The position numbers and the translations under genes are program-made. From assembly GCA_014695345.1 (NCBI GenBank), contig JACJOC010000086.1, positions 247,713-311,712 on the forward strand: a stretch of 64,000 bases of DNA, in the 5' to 3' direction. How positions within the stretch are numbered: position 1 is the first letter of the stretch; each line of letters opens with the position of its first letter. Of this stretch, positions 21,601 to 29,695 are shown one piece after another. The DNA is from Cyanobacteria bacterium FACHB-471 (GTDB lineage Bacteria > Cyanobacteriota > Cyanobacteriia > Elainellales > Elainellaceae). The notes beneath the pieces are model-generated. The model was not told where the DNA came from and ran no database searches. It worked only from the letters and a program-made list of their open reading frames with translations.

Positions 21601-22512
21601 GAGAATGACTTGAATTACAGGGACATCTAACTGTTTCCACAGGTCTACATTGGGCGTTTCACTATCTAGTCGAGCCAATGAAAAACTGGTGGCGTTGAGC
21701 AACACCTGAATTGGACACCCATCCTTAAGCTGAAAGTGAGTGAGTAAATCGGTTTGCACATCTGGATCGCGTAGGGAAGATACGAAGATAGGGACTGGTT
21801 CTAATTGTCGTTCGACTAATGCTTGACAGAGGGCATCAATCGGGGCAGTGTTGCCAGAAAGGTAGTGGGCTCGGTAGAAGAGAATGCCGATTTGGGCCGT
21901 AGGGGTGTGGGGTATGGGGTATGGGGTGTGGGGCGATCTCGGAGAGATACTCGCAAGGGGTCGCCATTCATACAAACCTACACGCGGAATAGGTTGGGCG
22001 GGACGCAGATCGTAGTGCTGACCCAAACTGGTGTTTGCGATGAATTTGAAGGCGTTAATGGTGTTTTCGATGCCGCCTTCGATCAGGTAGCGCCAGAGTT
22101 GATTAACGGCAGTGAGTGGAACGGTGGAGTGGCTGATCAGGTCAGGGTCAGGGCGATCGTCTCCCGGTAAAACAAACAGAGCGGCTCCAGTTTCCTCTAC
22201 TGTTTGTTTCACCACTTCCAACCCGTAAGACCAATAAGCTCTTCCTCCAAGTAAGCGCAGGACAATTACTTTTGCTTCTGTCAACACCTCCTCAGCATAA
22301 GTATCGATACTCAACTGTTGCTGAAGCTGTAGCAGATTGCTGACTCGCAACTCTGGAAAGCCAGATGGAAGTAGGGGCAATGCTTTTGCCAACGTTTGAA
22401 TCTCTGTATCAGCCGCTGTTAAAAATACCAGCGGAGCCGGATTTTGTTCGATAAAAACAACACCCTCAGTTTCAGGATTCCATCCTCCCGGAGTTGCAGC
22501 AATACGATGCAT
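18631..22512 (-). CDS. cobN: Cobaltochelatase subunit CobN
   Basis: The large subunit of the ATP-dependent cobaltochelatase that inserts Co2+ into hydrogenobyrinate diamide in the aerobic cobalamin route. It is 1293 residues, close to the family's usual 1250-1350. Motifs include [11 protein letters not shown] at the start, [94 protein letters not shown] and [12 protein letters not shown]-like text near the end. It is distinct from magnesium chelatase ChlH by its N-terminal segment and short spacing. CobS/CobT-type or ChlI/ChlD partners are not adjacent. No cobalamin riboswitch could be recognised upstream. Confidence 0.93.
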   Translation of the reverse strand: [1293 protein letters not shown]

Positions 22513-22551
22513 AAATGAAAGTTACTTGTGTTACTTGGTGTTGATGAAAAT

Positions 22552-22587
22552 GTAGGTTGGGTGAAGCGAATGCGCAAACCAACCTAC
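22552..22587. repeat. GTAGGTTGG inverted repeat
   Basis: GTAGGTTGG at 22552 is paired with CCAACCTAC ending at 22587, enclosing a GTGAAGCG-type core. It is a short member of the GTTGGGTT repeat family also seen at 35241, 43846 and 58688. It lies between the divergent cobN and alcohol dehydrogenase genes. Confidence 0.7.
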
Positions 22588-22722
22588 GATGCTGGCTAAA
22601 CAATGAGCGTTGCCCACTTTACCACAATACGGCAGGACTCTCCTTCCAAAGGAAGACGATAGCCTCAATCAGCACTTGTTACCTTGACAGGTATCAAAAT
22701 CTAATTTATCTCCTGTGAGCTA

Positions 22723-23892
22723 ATGAAAGCAGTATGCTGGCATGGTGCCAATGATGTTCGAGTTGAGACAGTTCCTGATCCTAAGATTCTCAACCCCCGT
22801 GATGCCATTCTGAAGGTAACAGCCACTACCATTTGTGGTTCTGATTTACATATTTACGATGGCTATATTCCCTCTATGCAAGCAGGAGATATCATCGGTC
22901 ATGAGTTTATGGGGGAAGTAGTCGAGATTGGTTCAGAAGTCAGGAAGCTGAAAATAGGCGATCGCGTCGTTGTCTCTTCGATCATTGGCTGTGGTCAGTG
23001 TCGCTATTGCCAGCATCAAAAGTGGTCGCTCTGTGATAACTCCAACCCGAATAGCTGGATGCAAGAGCCGTTGTTTGGTTTTGGCACAGCGGGCATTTTT
23101 GGCTATTCTCACTTGTTTGGCGGTTATGCAGGCGCGCAGGCAGAATATGTGCGCGTTCCCTTTGCCGATCATGGCGCAATTCCCGTTCCTAAAGAACTTA
23201 GCGATGAACAGTTGTTGCCAATCTCTGATGCCTTCCCGACAGGTTTTATGGGAGCAGACTTGTGTAACATCCAGCCAGGAGATACTGTCGCCGTTTGGGG
23301 ATGTGGCCCAGTAGGGCTATTCACGATGCGTAGCGCTTACATGCTGGGAGCGGAAAGAGTAATTGCGATCGATCGCATCCCTGAGCGACTGAAAATGGCG
23401 CAAGAGTTTGGCAAAGCCGAAGTGATCAATTACGAAGAAGTAGATGCAGGGGAAGCACTCAAGGAAATGACGGGTGGCCGCGGTCCCGATGCCTGCGTCG
23501 ATGCTGTCGGCATGGAAGCCCACGGTATGGGTTTAGAAGGATTCTATGACAAAGCCAAACAGTCTGTGCGACTGGAAACCGATCGCCCCCACGTATTGCG
23601 GCAGATGATTGTGTCCTGTGCTAAAGGCGGCACCCTGTCAATTATGGGAGTTTACGCAGGTTTCCTTGACAAGATGCCAATGGGTGCCGCGATGAACAAA
23701 GGATTAACCCTCCGGATGGGACAGATGTTTGGACAAAAGTATATTCCCATGCTGGTTGATCGCGTTCAGAAGGGAGAAATTGATCCTTCCGTTGTGTTTA
23801 CTCACCACTTACCGCTAGAGGAAGCAAAGCAAGGCTACGAGATCTTCAAACACAAGAAAGATAACTGTATCAAAGTCCTGTTGAAACCATAA
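22723..23892 (+). CDS. Zinc-dependent alcohol/formaldehyde dehydrogenase (MDR superfamily)
   Basis: 389 residues. Catalytic zinc ligands sit in [12 protein letters not shown] and [12 protein letters not shown]. The structural zinc lobe has the four cysteines of [16 protein letters not shown]. The NAD-binding fold shows [35 protein letters not shown]. The long insertion ([39 protein letters not shown]) is characteristic of the glutathione-independent formaldehyde dehydrogenase-like subgroup, where it helps hold the cofactor. The substrate cannot be fixed from sequence. It is a single-gene unit closed by the strong hairpin at 23903-23950. Confidence 0.9.
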   Translation: MKAVCWHGANDVRVETVPDPKILNPRDAILKVTATTICGSDLHIYDGYIPSMQAGDIIGHEFMGEVVEIGSEVRKLKIGDRVVVSSIIGCGQCRYCQHQKWSLCDNSNPNSWMQEPLFGFGTAGIFGYSHLFGGYAGAQAEYVRVPFADHGAIPVPKELSDEQLLPISDAFPTGFMGADLCNIQPGDTVAVWGCGPVGLFTMRSAYMLGAERVIAIDRIPERLKMAQEFGKAEVINYEEVDAGEALKEMTGGRGPDACVDAVGMEAHGMGLEGFYDKAKQSVRLETDRPHVLRQMIVSCAKGGTLSIMGVYAGFLDKMPMGAAMNKGLTLRMGQMFGQKYIPMLVDRVQKGEIDPSVVFTHHLPLEEAKQGYEIFKHKKDNCIKVLLKP

Positions 23893-23902
23893 CAACGATG
23901 AC

Positions 23903-23950
23903 AGGTAAGAAAAATGCAGGTGGCATTGCTCACCTGCATTTTTCTTACCT
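23903..23950. terminator. Bidirectional terminator-like hairpin
   Basis: Twenty bases at 23903-23922 (AGGTAAGAAAAATGCAGGTG) are repeated exactly in reverse complement at 23931-23950 around an 8-base loop. The stem contains an A-run on one side and a T-run on the other, so each strand reads GC-rich stem then Ts. It lies between the convergent alcohol dehydrogenase and glycosyltransferase genes and overlaps the latter's stop codon. Confidence 0.85.
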
Positions 23951-24922
23951 TGCCCCTGCTATCCAGTCTCGCCCTGTGCCTTTAGCAATTACCTTATCAC
24001 CAAAGGGATAACCTTTGTGAACCAGCCACCAGTAAACTGCCCAATATACACTTAGCGCTCGCTCTATCACCCAAAGCGGTGCAAAAAAACAGATGCTAAT
24101 TGGGAAAAATGGCTCAGCTTCTTGGCGTCCTTTAAGCGCAATTAGGATGGAGGCGATCGCCACTCCCAGTCCATACCCCAACGCTGCTTTTGTACCCCAA
24201 AGCCACGCTAGCAGAATGCCAGCAGGAATGAGTGCTAGAAATAGAGCCGTCTTAAATCGCATGACAAAATCTTCGTAAGCCTGACGGGGGCGTTGTTCCC
24301 ACCATTTTTGCAGGGTTGGAGGAAGCTTTTGGATAAAGAAGTCTGTGGCGTAACCGATGCTTGCTCCTTTTACGGCAAAGTGACGTACCATTTCCTCGTT
24401 GTCAAACAGCACGTCTCCGTCATAGTGACCCACTCGCAGCATTGTACTGCGTCTGAAACCACAAGTTCCGGGATAGTCGCCGGTTGGTAAGATGCCTCGA
24501 TTGAGCAACATTCGGGCTGCTTCTAGCCTTCCCCACCAGGGTAGCGGTTTGAAATAGTTTTGGGGACGCACCAGTTCATACTGCTCAAGCATGGCAACCA
24601 TTCGAGCTACATTGTCGGGTGTGTAGCGAATGTCGTCGTCTCCGACAATGATGCGCTCACAGTCCGTCAGCGCAACCCCAGTGTGGATTCCATTCACCTT
24701 TCCATTCAGGTAAGGGTATTGCGGATCAACCGTAACATGGCGACATAACTTACCCCATACCCGCTCATTTTCTGCAAAAACATCGGGAGGTGAACCATCA
24801 ACAACTAATACTTCGCAACCCGCCTCAGCTAACATTTGAAAGTAGTTAGCAAAGTCCGCTAACTCCACCATTGATACGCTTACTCTGCGAATTGGCAGGA
24901 GGTAAGTGCAACAGGGAATCAT
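23945..24922 (-). CDS. Membrane-associated glycosyltransferase (GT2-like)
   Basis: 325 residues. The N-terminal half is a GT-A-type nucleotide-sugar domain: LPIRRVSVSMVELADFANYF, CEVLVVDGSPPDVF, and the metal-binding acidic motif VGDDDIRYTPDNVARMV. It continues GTCGFRRSTMLRVGHYDGDVLFDNEEMVRHF, whose NEE stretch is the probable catalytic region, and a WWEQRPRQAYEDF motif similar to the processive QxxRW type. Three hydrophobic helices follow (LFLALIPAGILLAWLW, LGYGLGVAIASILIAL, ICFFAPLWVIERALSVYWAVYWWL). Donor and acceptor are unknown. It lies 27 bases downstream of the diiron-like gene, same strand. Confidence 0.78.
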   Translation of the reverse strand: MIPCCTYLLPIRRVSVSMVELADFANYFQMLAEAGCEVLVVDGSPPDVFAENERVWGKLCRHVTVDPQYPYLNGKVNGIHTGVALTDCERIIVGDDDIRYTPDNVARMVAMLEQYELVRPQNYFKPLPWWGRLEAARMLLNRGILPTGDYPGTCGFRRSTMLRVGHYDGDVLFDNEEMVRHFAVKGASIGYATDFFIQKLPPTLQKWWEQRPRQAYEDFVMRFKTALFLALIPAGILLAWLWGTKAALGYGLGVAIASILIALKGRQEAEPFFPISICFFAPLWVIERALSVYWAVYWWLVHKGYPFGDKVIAKGTGRDWIAGAR

Positions 24923-24949
24923 ATTGGTACTCCTGGCTAATTGATACTC

Positions 24950-26137
24950 CTAATTTTTTGCTCCAGAGGATTTCGCGATCGCCCGTTCCGCTCGTTCTGC
25001 GGCTCTCACCGAAGAGGCGATCGCTGCCACCGCTCGTCTACTCATTGCTCGCTGCTGGTCATATCCTAAAACTAGTTCCCAAGCCTGTTGAGGACATTGG
25101 TTTGCCACAGGTAGGACAACCTTATCCAACATTTGGTAACCATCTTCTGTATGAAGCCGTGTATGTAAATCCCAATAGTTAATTACAACCGATGGGAGCT
25201 TGAGACGCTGGGCAGCTACTTGATAGTGAGTAAATGCTGCTGGCACCGCAACCTCCAGATAAAGCAATCCACCTACATACTGGAGCAGATAATTTTTTTC
25301 GCGGGTTAGCAGAAAGGCTTGATTGTGCAGAGCAAACACTTCCCACGGAACCACATCAAAATAGGTTTCTGGTTCTGTATCCATACCAAGGGCAGCAAGC
25401 ATTTTGTTGAAATAAGTAGAATATTGACGGTTTAAAGGGGCAAGGTAATTTTCTTGAAGAAATAACCTTGTGAATTCGGTTGGTATGGAGTGATCTTTGC
25501 TGGTTGCGTTTAGAGTACGACAAAGATGACTGACTGCGGCTAATCCGTCTATAGAGGCGATCGCCAGCAAGCGTTGATAGCCAGCTTGAGTCATTTGAGT
25601 GCGAAAGAAACGATCATTTTCAGCCGAAATAGAATTTGAATCCGCTGCAATTCGCTCATTTAGTGTTCTTTCAACACTCACTTTTTTTAATGCATCAAGC
25701 TCAAACTGAGCTAATTCCCACCGTTGCCAAACCTTTTCAATCTGGTTCCGCAAACTGTGTAAGTAAGTGCTGCATTCGTGCGTCAGAAACTGTGAATGAT
25801 CAGCGTTAAGACGACTAAGCTGAACGTTGATCTGATACAGAATTCTCTGTAAAAATCGATGAGCAAGGTGCGAACCTGGTGTTTTTCTATCTGCTCCTGA
25901 CAATACAGAAGCAAAGGCTTTTAGTATTGCTTCAGACACCGTATTTTGAAAAAACTCTACCTGTGAAGATAGAGATAGAACTTGATTAGAATTCTGCTTA
26001 AATAGACTGTCTAGATACTTTTCAGCTTGTGCATAGTTTGCAATATCTAATTGATTGCTACGAGAATATCCTATTTTCGGAGCCTTAAGAGCGGAAACCA
26101 TAATATTTTGCGGCTTTGCAAACATTCCCTTGAGCAT
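24950..26137 (-). CDS. Putative haem-oxygenase-like (iron-containing redox enzyme family) protein
   Basis: 395 residues, soluble and alpha-helical. The C-terminal half, about 240-370, resembles haem-oxygenase-like diiron oxidases and oxygenases: a Glu in a helix (GLLYLEVAVPAAFTHYQVAAQRL), then YWDLHTRLHTEDGYQMLDKVVLPVAN, where Glu, His and Asp residues could bind two irons, and closing WELVLGYDQQRAMSRRAV. This is a pattern-based inference; the exact ligand set needs structural alignment. The N-terminal part was not recognised. The operon-like position with a glycosyltransferase hints at a biosynthetic role. Confidence 0.5.
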   Translation of the reverse strand: MLKGMFAKPQNIMVSALKAPKIGYSRSNQLDIANYAQAEKYLDSLFKQNSNQVLSLSSQVEFFQNTVSEAILKAFASVLSGADRKTPGSHLAHRFLQRILYQINVQLSRLNADHSQFLTHECSTYLHSLRNQIEKVWQRWELAQFELDALKKVSVERTLNERIAADSNSISAENDRFFRTQMTQAGYQRLLAIASIDGLAAVSHLCRTLNATSKDHSIPTEFTRLFLQENYLAPLNRQYSTYFNKMLAALGMDTEPETYFDVVPWEVFALHNQAFLLTREKNYLLQYVGGLLYLEVAVPAAFTHYQVAAQRLKLPSVVINYWDLHTRLHTEDGYQMLDKVVLPVANQCPQQAWELVLGYDQQRAMSRRAVAAIASSVRAAERAERAIAKSSGAKN

Positions 26138-26352
26138 CCCGACGAGTGAAGTAACAGGATAGAGAGTGTCTACACGTTATGTTGATTACCCTTACACTGT
26201 ACAGTTCACCTTTTTGTTTAATCTAGATCCAAAGGTGGTGTCTTACGCTTAGCTATGTTAAGTATGCTTGTGTTCCCGCTCACAAGCTATCTCGAAACAC
26301 TTTACTCTTATCACCTCAAAAGTCTTTAAGAAAAAGGGCTTCAAGCAAATTT

Positions 26353-28044
26353 TTAGGGCAGGTTAAAGACTGATTTTGCCGTCAATTTGAGAGAAGTTCC
26401 AGCATTAGCTAGCGTTTTGGTTAGCGATCGCTGATGTTGTAAAAATACCTTAGCACAGTTGCGGCCTGGCATTCCTGAAACAGAGCCGCCCGGATGAGTT
26501 CCAGCACCCGTCAAAAACAAGCCTGAAATCGGTGTGGCGTAATTAGCCAGTTCTGGCAACGGACGGAAAAACATCATTTGATCGAAAGTCATATCTAAAT
26601 GATAGTAGTTGCCCTTCAGCATTCCTAGCCGTTCTTCTAGGTCTGGTGGACTTTCAATGTGGCGCGCAATGATACTGCTCTTAACATTGGGAGCATATTC
26701 TGCTAGCTTGTCAAGGACGCGATCGGCAACCTGGTTTTTTAGCTCTTCTGTCCAGCCCGTACCTTTTATTCCCGTACCTGCCGCTCCAGCAATTTCGTAG
26801 GGCACGAAATATTCAATCCACAACGTGTGTTTACCGGGAGGAGCCATTGAGGGGTCAAGCATGGTTGGCACCACCACATACATCGAAGGATCTTCGAGTG
26901 GAATCTTACCGACGTTTGGATCAGTGTGAGCAACTTCTACCTGATTAACTGAATCTGCAATTAAAACAGATCCAATCAAGTACTCATCCTGGTGATTGTG
27001 ATGTTCAAAGCGAGGCGCTTCTGATAAAGCACAGTCAATTTTGAGAATGGCTTCATTGTGGTTGACAATACGACGAGAGAGGCGATCGCCCAACTGGGCA
27101 TCAGCAGCTTTGACATCCGCCTCATCCATTAAATGTAAAAAGGTACGTTTTGCATCCAGACTAGAAATAACACCTTGCTTTGCCCGGTATTCCTGCCCGT
27201 TGGCAAGCCGCACCCCTACGGCTCGACCATCATCTACCAGAATTCGCTTAACCTGCTGGTCGGTCAAAATCGTACCGCCCAAGCTTTGCACCAGTCGAAT
27301 CAACGCCTCTGTTAATGCCCCAGTTCCACCTCTAGGTCGTGCCATGCCAGGGTCATGCCGCAACGACATCATGATTGAGCCGATAGCCATGTTCTTTTGA
27401 GAAGGAGGAGTGCTGAGTTCAGCCGCTAGTCGAGCCAGAGGAGCTTTCAGGAACTCTGAATCAAAGTACTCATCAATCACATCCATTGGACTGGTGAACA
27501 TGGTACGGACCAAATCCAACGTTTTGTTTGGTGAACCAACCAGCGAGAATACGTCTTTAATCTTGCCGATGTCGTAGTTACTCAGAATGTCAACAATGGA
27601 TTTGGGAGGTGCATTAAAAACAGGAGTCAACATCCCAATTACACGTTGCCAAAAGTCAGTAAATTCAGCATACTTCTGAGCATCACGAGCGCTATACCGT
27701 GCAATTTCAGCGCATGTTTTTTCGACTGAGCGATGAGCCAGAAAGTATTTGCCGTCTGGATGCGGACAAAAAACAACCGGATCGCAGAACAGATACTCTA
27801 ACCCGTATCGATGCAGCTCTAATTCTTGAACAACGGGGCCAAGATGGATAAAGATATGGTCGATCGCACAAGGATTAAACCGAAAACCAGGAGCCTCTTC
27901 TGGCAGTAGCTCTTCTGTGGTTGCTCCTCCGCCAGGAAACTCTCGTTTTTCCAGCAACAGTACTCGATAACCTGCCTTTAATAAGTAGGCAGCACAAATT
28001 AAACCGTTGTGACCTGCCCCAATGACAACAACATCAAATTCCAT
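26353..28044 (-). CDS. crtO: Beta-carotene ketolase, CrtO type
   Basis: CrtO is an FAD-dependent, phytoene-desaturase-like enzyme that adds keto groups to beta-carotene, giving echinenone (substrate of orange carotenoid protein) and sometimes canthaxanthin. The 563 residues carry the Rossmann FAD motif VVVIGAGHNGLICAAYLLKAGYRVLLLEKR, PGGGATTEELLPE, FRFNPCAIDHIFIHLGPV, RPRGGTGALTEALIRLV, NNNEAILKIDCALS-like NHNEAILKIDCALS, and the C-terminal signature LFLTGAGTHPGGSVSGMPGRNCAKVF. I recognise close similarity along its length to Synechocystis CrtO. It stands alone with spacers on both sides. Confidence 0.9.
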   Translation of the reverse strand: MEFDVVVIGAGHNGLICAAYLLKAGYRVLLLEKREFPGGGATTEELLPEEAPGFRFNPCAIDHIFIHLGPVVQELELHRYGLEYLFCDPVVFCPHPDGKYFLAHRSVEKTCAEIARYSARDAQKYAEFTDFWQRVIGMLTPVFNAPPKSIVDILSNYDIGKIKDVFSLVGSPNKTLDLVRTMFTSPMDVIDEYFDSEFLKAPLARLAAELSTPPSQKNMAIGSIMMSLRHDPGMARPRGGTGALTEALIRLVQSLGGTILTDQQVKRILVDDGRAVGVRLANGQEYRAKQGVISSLDAKRTFLHLMDEADVKAADAQLGDRLSRRIVNHNEAILKIDCALSEAPRFEHHNHQDEYLIGSVLIADSVNQVEVAHTDPNVGKIPLEDPSMYVVVPTMLDPSMAPPGKHTLWIEYFVPYEIAGAAGTGIKGTGWTEELKNQVADRVLDKLAEYAPNVKSSIIARHIESPPDLEERLGMLKGNYYHLDMTFDQMMFFRPLPELANYATPISGLFLTGAGTHPGGSVSGMPGRNCAKVFLQHQRSLTKTLANAGTSLKLTAKSVFNLP

Positions 28045-28278
28045 CTAAACCGTTTCCCCAACCTACTAACCGACGATGTCAATCTAATCGTGATTCCAAA
28101 CGTAGGTTGTTGGAGCAATGCTGGACCTCTGACCCAAGAGGGAAGTTTGTAATTAGTAACAACTTTATGAGAATCTCAAAGATCTACGTCTTTGGAGAGT
28201 TGGTCAAATTCAACTTGCCTGTCGGAATGAAACTAAACACCTTTGAAACTTGTGTTGAACGTAGACCAGGGAAGGCCA

Positions 28279-28761
28279 GTGGAGAAGAATCTTACCCATC
28301 GCCCCATCATTTTGGCGGGAATAGTCCTGGGTATTGGGCAAGCAGGATTTTTTGACGGCATTGTGTTGCATCAACTGCTGCAATGGCATCACATGTTTAG
28401 CAGTGTTGCCACCGATACAACCGTTTCGGGATTAGAGTTAAACACGCTTGGAGATGGGCTGTTTCATCTGGCAGATTGGCTGATTACACTGACAGGAATT
28501 TTTTTGCTTTGGCGGGCAGGCAGGCAGGGCAACGTAATTTTTTCTACGCAAACTTTTATCGGTGCTTTCGCGTTGGGTTTTGGATTATTTAACCTAACTG
28601 AAGGCATCCTCGATCATCAAATTTTGGGAATCCATCATGTTAAGTCAGGTCCCCATGAACTGGCTTGGGATATAGGCTTTCTAATCGTTAACGCTGTAAT
28701 TTTGGCGATCGGTTGGTTAACTTTGCAGTCCGGCAAGCAGAATGCAGAAACGACTGATTGA
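28279..28761 (+). CDS. DUF2243 membrane protein
   Basis: About 160 residues with four hydrophobic helices. The DUF2243 pattern is clear: IILAGIVLGIGQAGFFDGIVLHQLLQWHHMFS, GLELNTLGDGLFHLADWLITLTGIFLLW, FIGAFALGFGLFNLTEGILDHQILGIHHVK and ELAWDIGFLIVNAVILAIGWL. Several conserved His residues sit at the membrane face and may bind a metal or haem, but no function is established. GTG 28279 is preferred, because AGGGAAGG lies just upstream; the frame is open further upstream with TTG codons. Confidence 0.8.
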   Translation: MEKNLTHRPIILAGIVLGIGQAGFFDGIVLHQLLQWHHMFSSVATDTTVSGLELNTLGDGLFHLADWLITLTGIFLLWRAGRQGNVIFSTQTFIGAFALGFGLFNLTEGILDHQILGIHHVKSGPHELAWDIGFLIVNAVILAIGWLTLQSGKQNAETTD

Positions 28762-28930
28762 CTGACAAATCTTCTGATGTAGGTCGGGTGCAGCAGAGCG
28801 GAACCCAACTCCTGCTTTAAAGCATGGCTAAAACAGTGGATTAAGCGTAGGTGGGCGAAGCAAAGATTGCTAGCAAATCGCCAGTATCAAGATACGCTAG
28901 AGGGAGTATTCTCAACTAATCTAACGTTGC

Positions 28931-29605
28931 ATGATTGTATGCATTGGCGATGTCTTAACGCCTGATGAACTAAGCAAAATTACGTCAATGGTTGAAGCAG
29001 CTGAGTTTGTCGATGGCAGAACAACAGCAGGTTGGCACGCCAGCCTGGTCAAGCACAACACTCAACTTCCCAAAGACGCACCAGAACTGGATGATATTCG
29101 CAAGCTGATTAGCGCAGCGTTGCAGCGCAATCGGTTATTTCAGATGGCGGTGCGTCCAAAGCGAATTCACCCAATGCTGATCAGCCGCTACCAAACTGGT
29201 ATGGCTTATGGGGTCCACACCGATGATGCATTGATGAATTCTCAACAGCAGTTGATGCGATCGGATGTCTCCTTTACGCTGTTTCTTAACTCACCAGAAG
29301 AGTATCAGGGGGGTGAACTGGTAATCGACAGCACTCAAGGCGAACAACCCTACAAACTAGAGGCAGGTGCCATGATCGTTTATCCATCTTCTACACTGCA
29401 TTGGGTTGAAACGGTCACGAGTGGAGTGCGTTTGGCGGCAGTCAGTTGGGTGCAAAGCTTGATTCGTGACCCTCAGGAGCGAGAAATTTTGTTTGACCTG
29501 GACACGGCACGGCAGGCATTGTTCAAGCAACAGGGAAAAACTAGAGAGTTTGATTTGCTCTCTAAAACTCATGCGAATTTACTGAGAAAGTGGGTTGAGG
29601 TGTGA
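28931..29605 (+). CDS. PKHD-type Fe(II)/2-oxoglutarate hydroxylase (PiuC-like)
   Basis: 224 residues. The iron-binding triad is visible as H-x-D in YGVHTDDALM and the distal His in STLHWVETVTSGVRLAAVSWVQS, whose downstream Arg binds 2-oxoglutarate. The text VCIGDVLTPDELSKI ... DGRTTAGWHASLVKHNTQL is typical of PiuC/YbiX. PiuC genes sit beside iron-siderophore receptor genes in many bacteria. Here the neighbours on the opposite strand are a dihaem protein and an imelysin, also iron-associated. The gene ends just before the strong hairpin at 29625-29677. Confidence 0.9.
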   Translation: MIVCIGDVLTPDELSKITSMVEAAEFVDGRTTAGWHASLVKHNTQLPKDAPELDDIRKLISAALQRNRLFQMAVRPKRIHPMLISRYQTGMAYGVHTDDALMNSQQQLMRSDVSFTLFLNSPEEYQGGELVIDSTQGEQPYKLEAGAMIVYPSSTLHWVETVTSGVRLAAVSWVQSLIRDPQEREILFDLDTARQALFKQQGKTREFDLLSKTHANLLRKWVEV

Positions 29606-29624
29606 CTTATAGCTGAGTCATACG

Positions 29625-29677
29625 GGATAGGAGAGAAAAGGGACAAGGAAAAGCCTTGTCCCTTTTCTCTCCTATCC
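29625..29677. terminator. Bidirectional terminator-like hairpin
   Basis: A 24-base arm at 29625-29648 is repeated exactly in reverse complement at 29654-29677 around AAAAG. The arms contain the block GAGAAAAGGGACAAGG. It lies between the convergent dioxygenase and DUF1111 genes. Confidence 0.85.
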
Positions 29678-29695
29678 TAAGTCCAGGAAAGTGGA

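Noticed and set aside
22513..22722. Possible cobalamin riboswitch upstream of cobN
   Set aside because: The conserved B12-box and the GCC-rich receptor core could not be recognised on the minus strand; only a palindromic repeat is present.
23945..28044. Complete carotenoid glycoside cluster
   Set aside because: Only crtO is assignable; other carotenoid genes are absent and the links to the neighbouring genes are positional.
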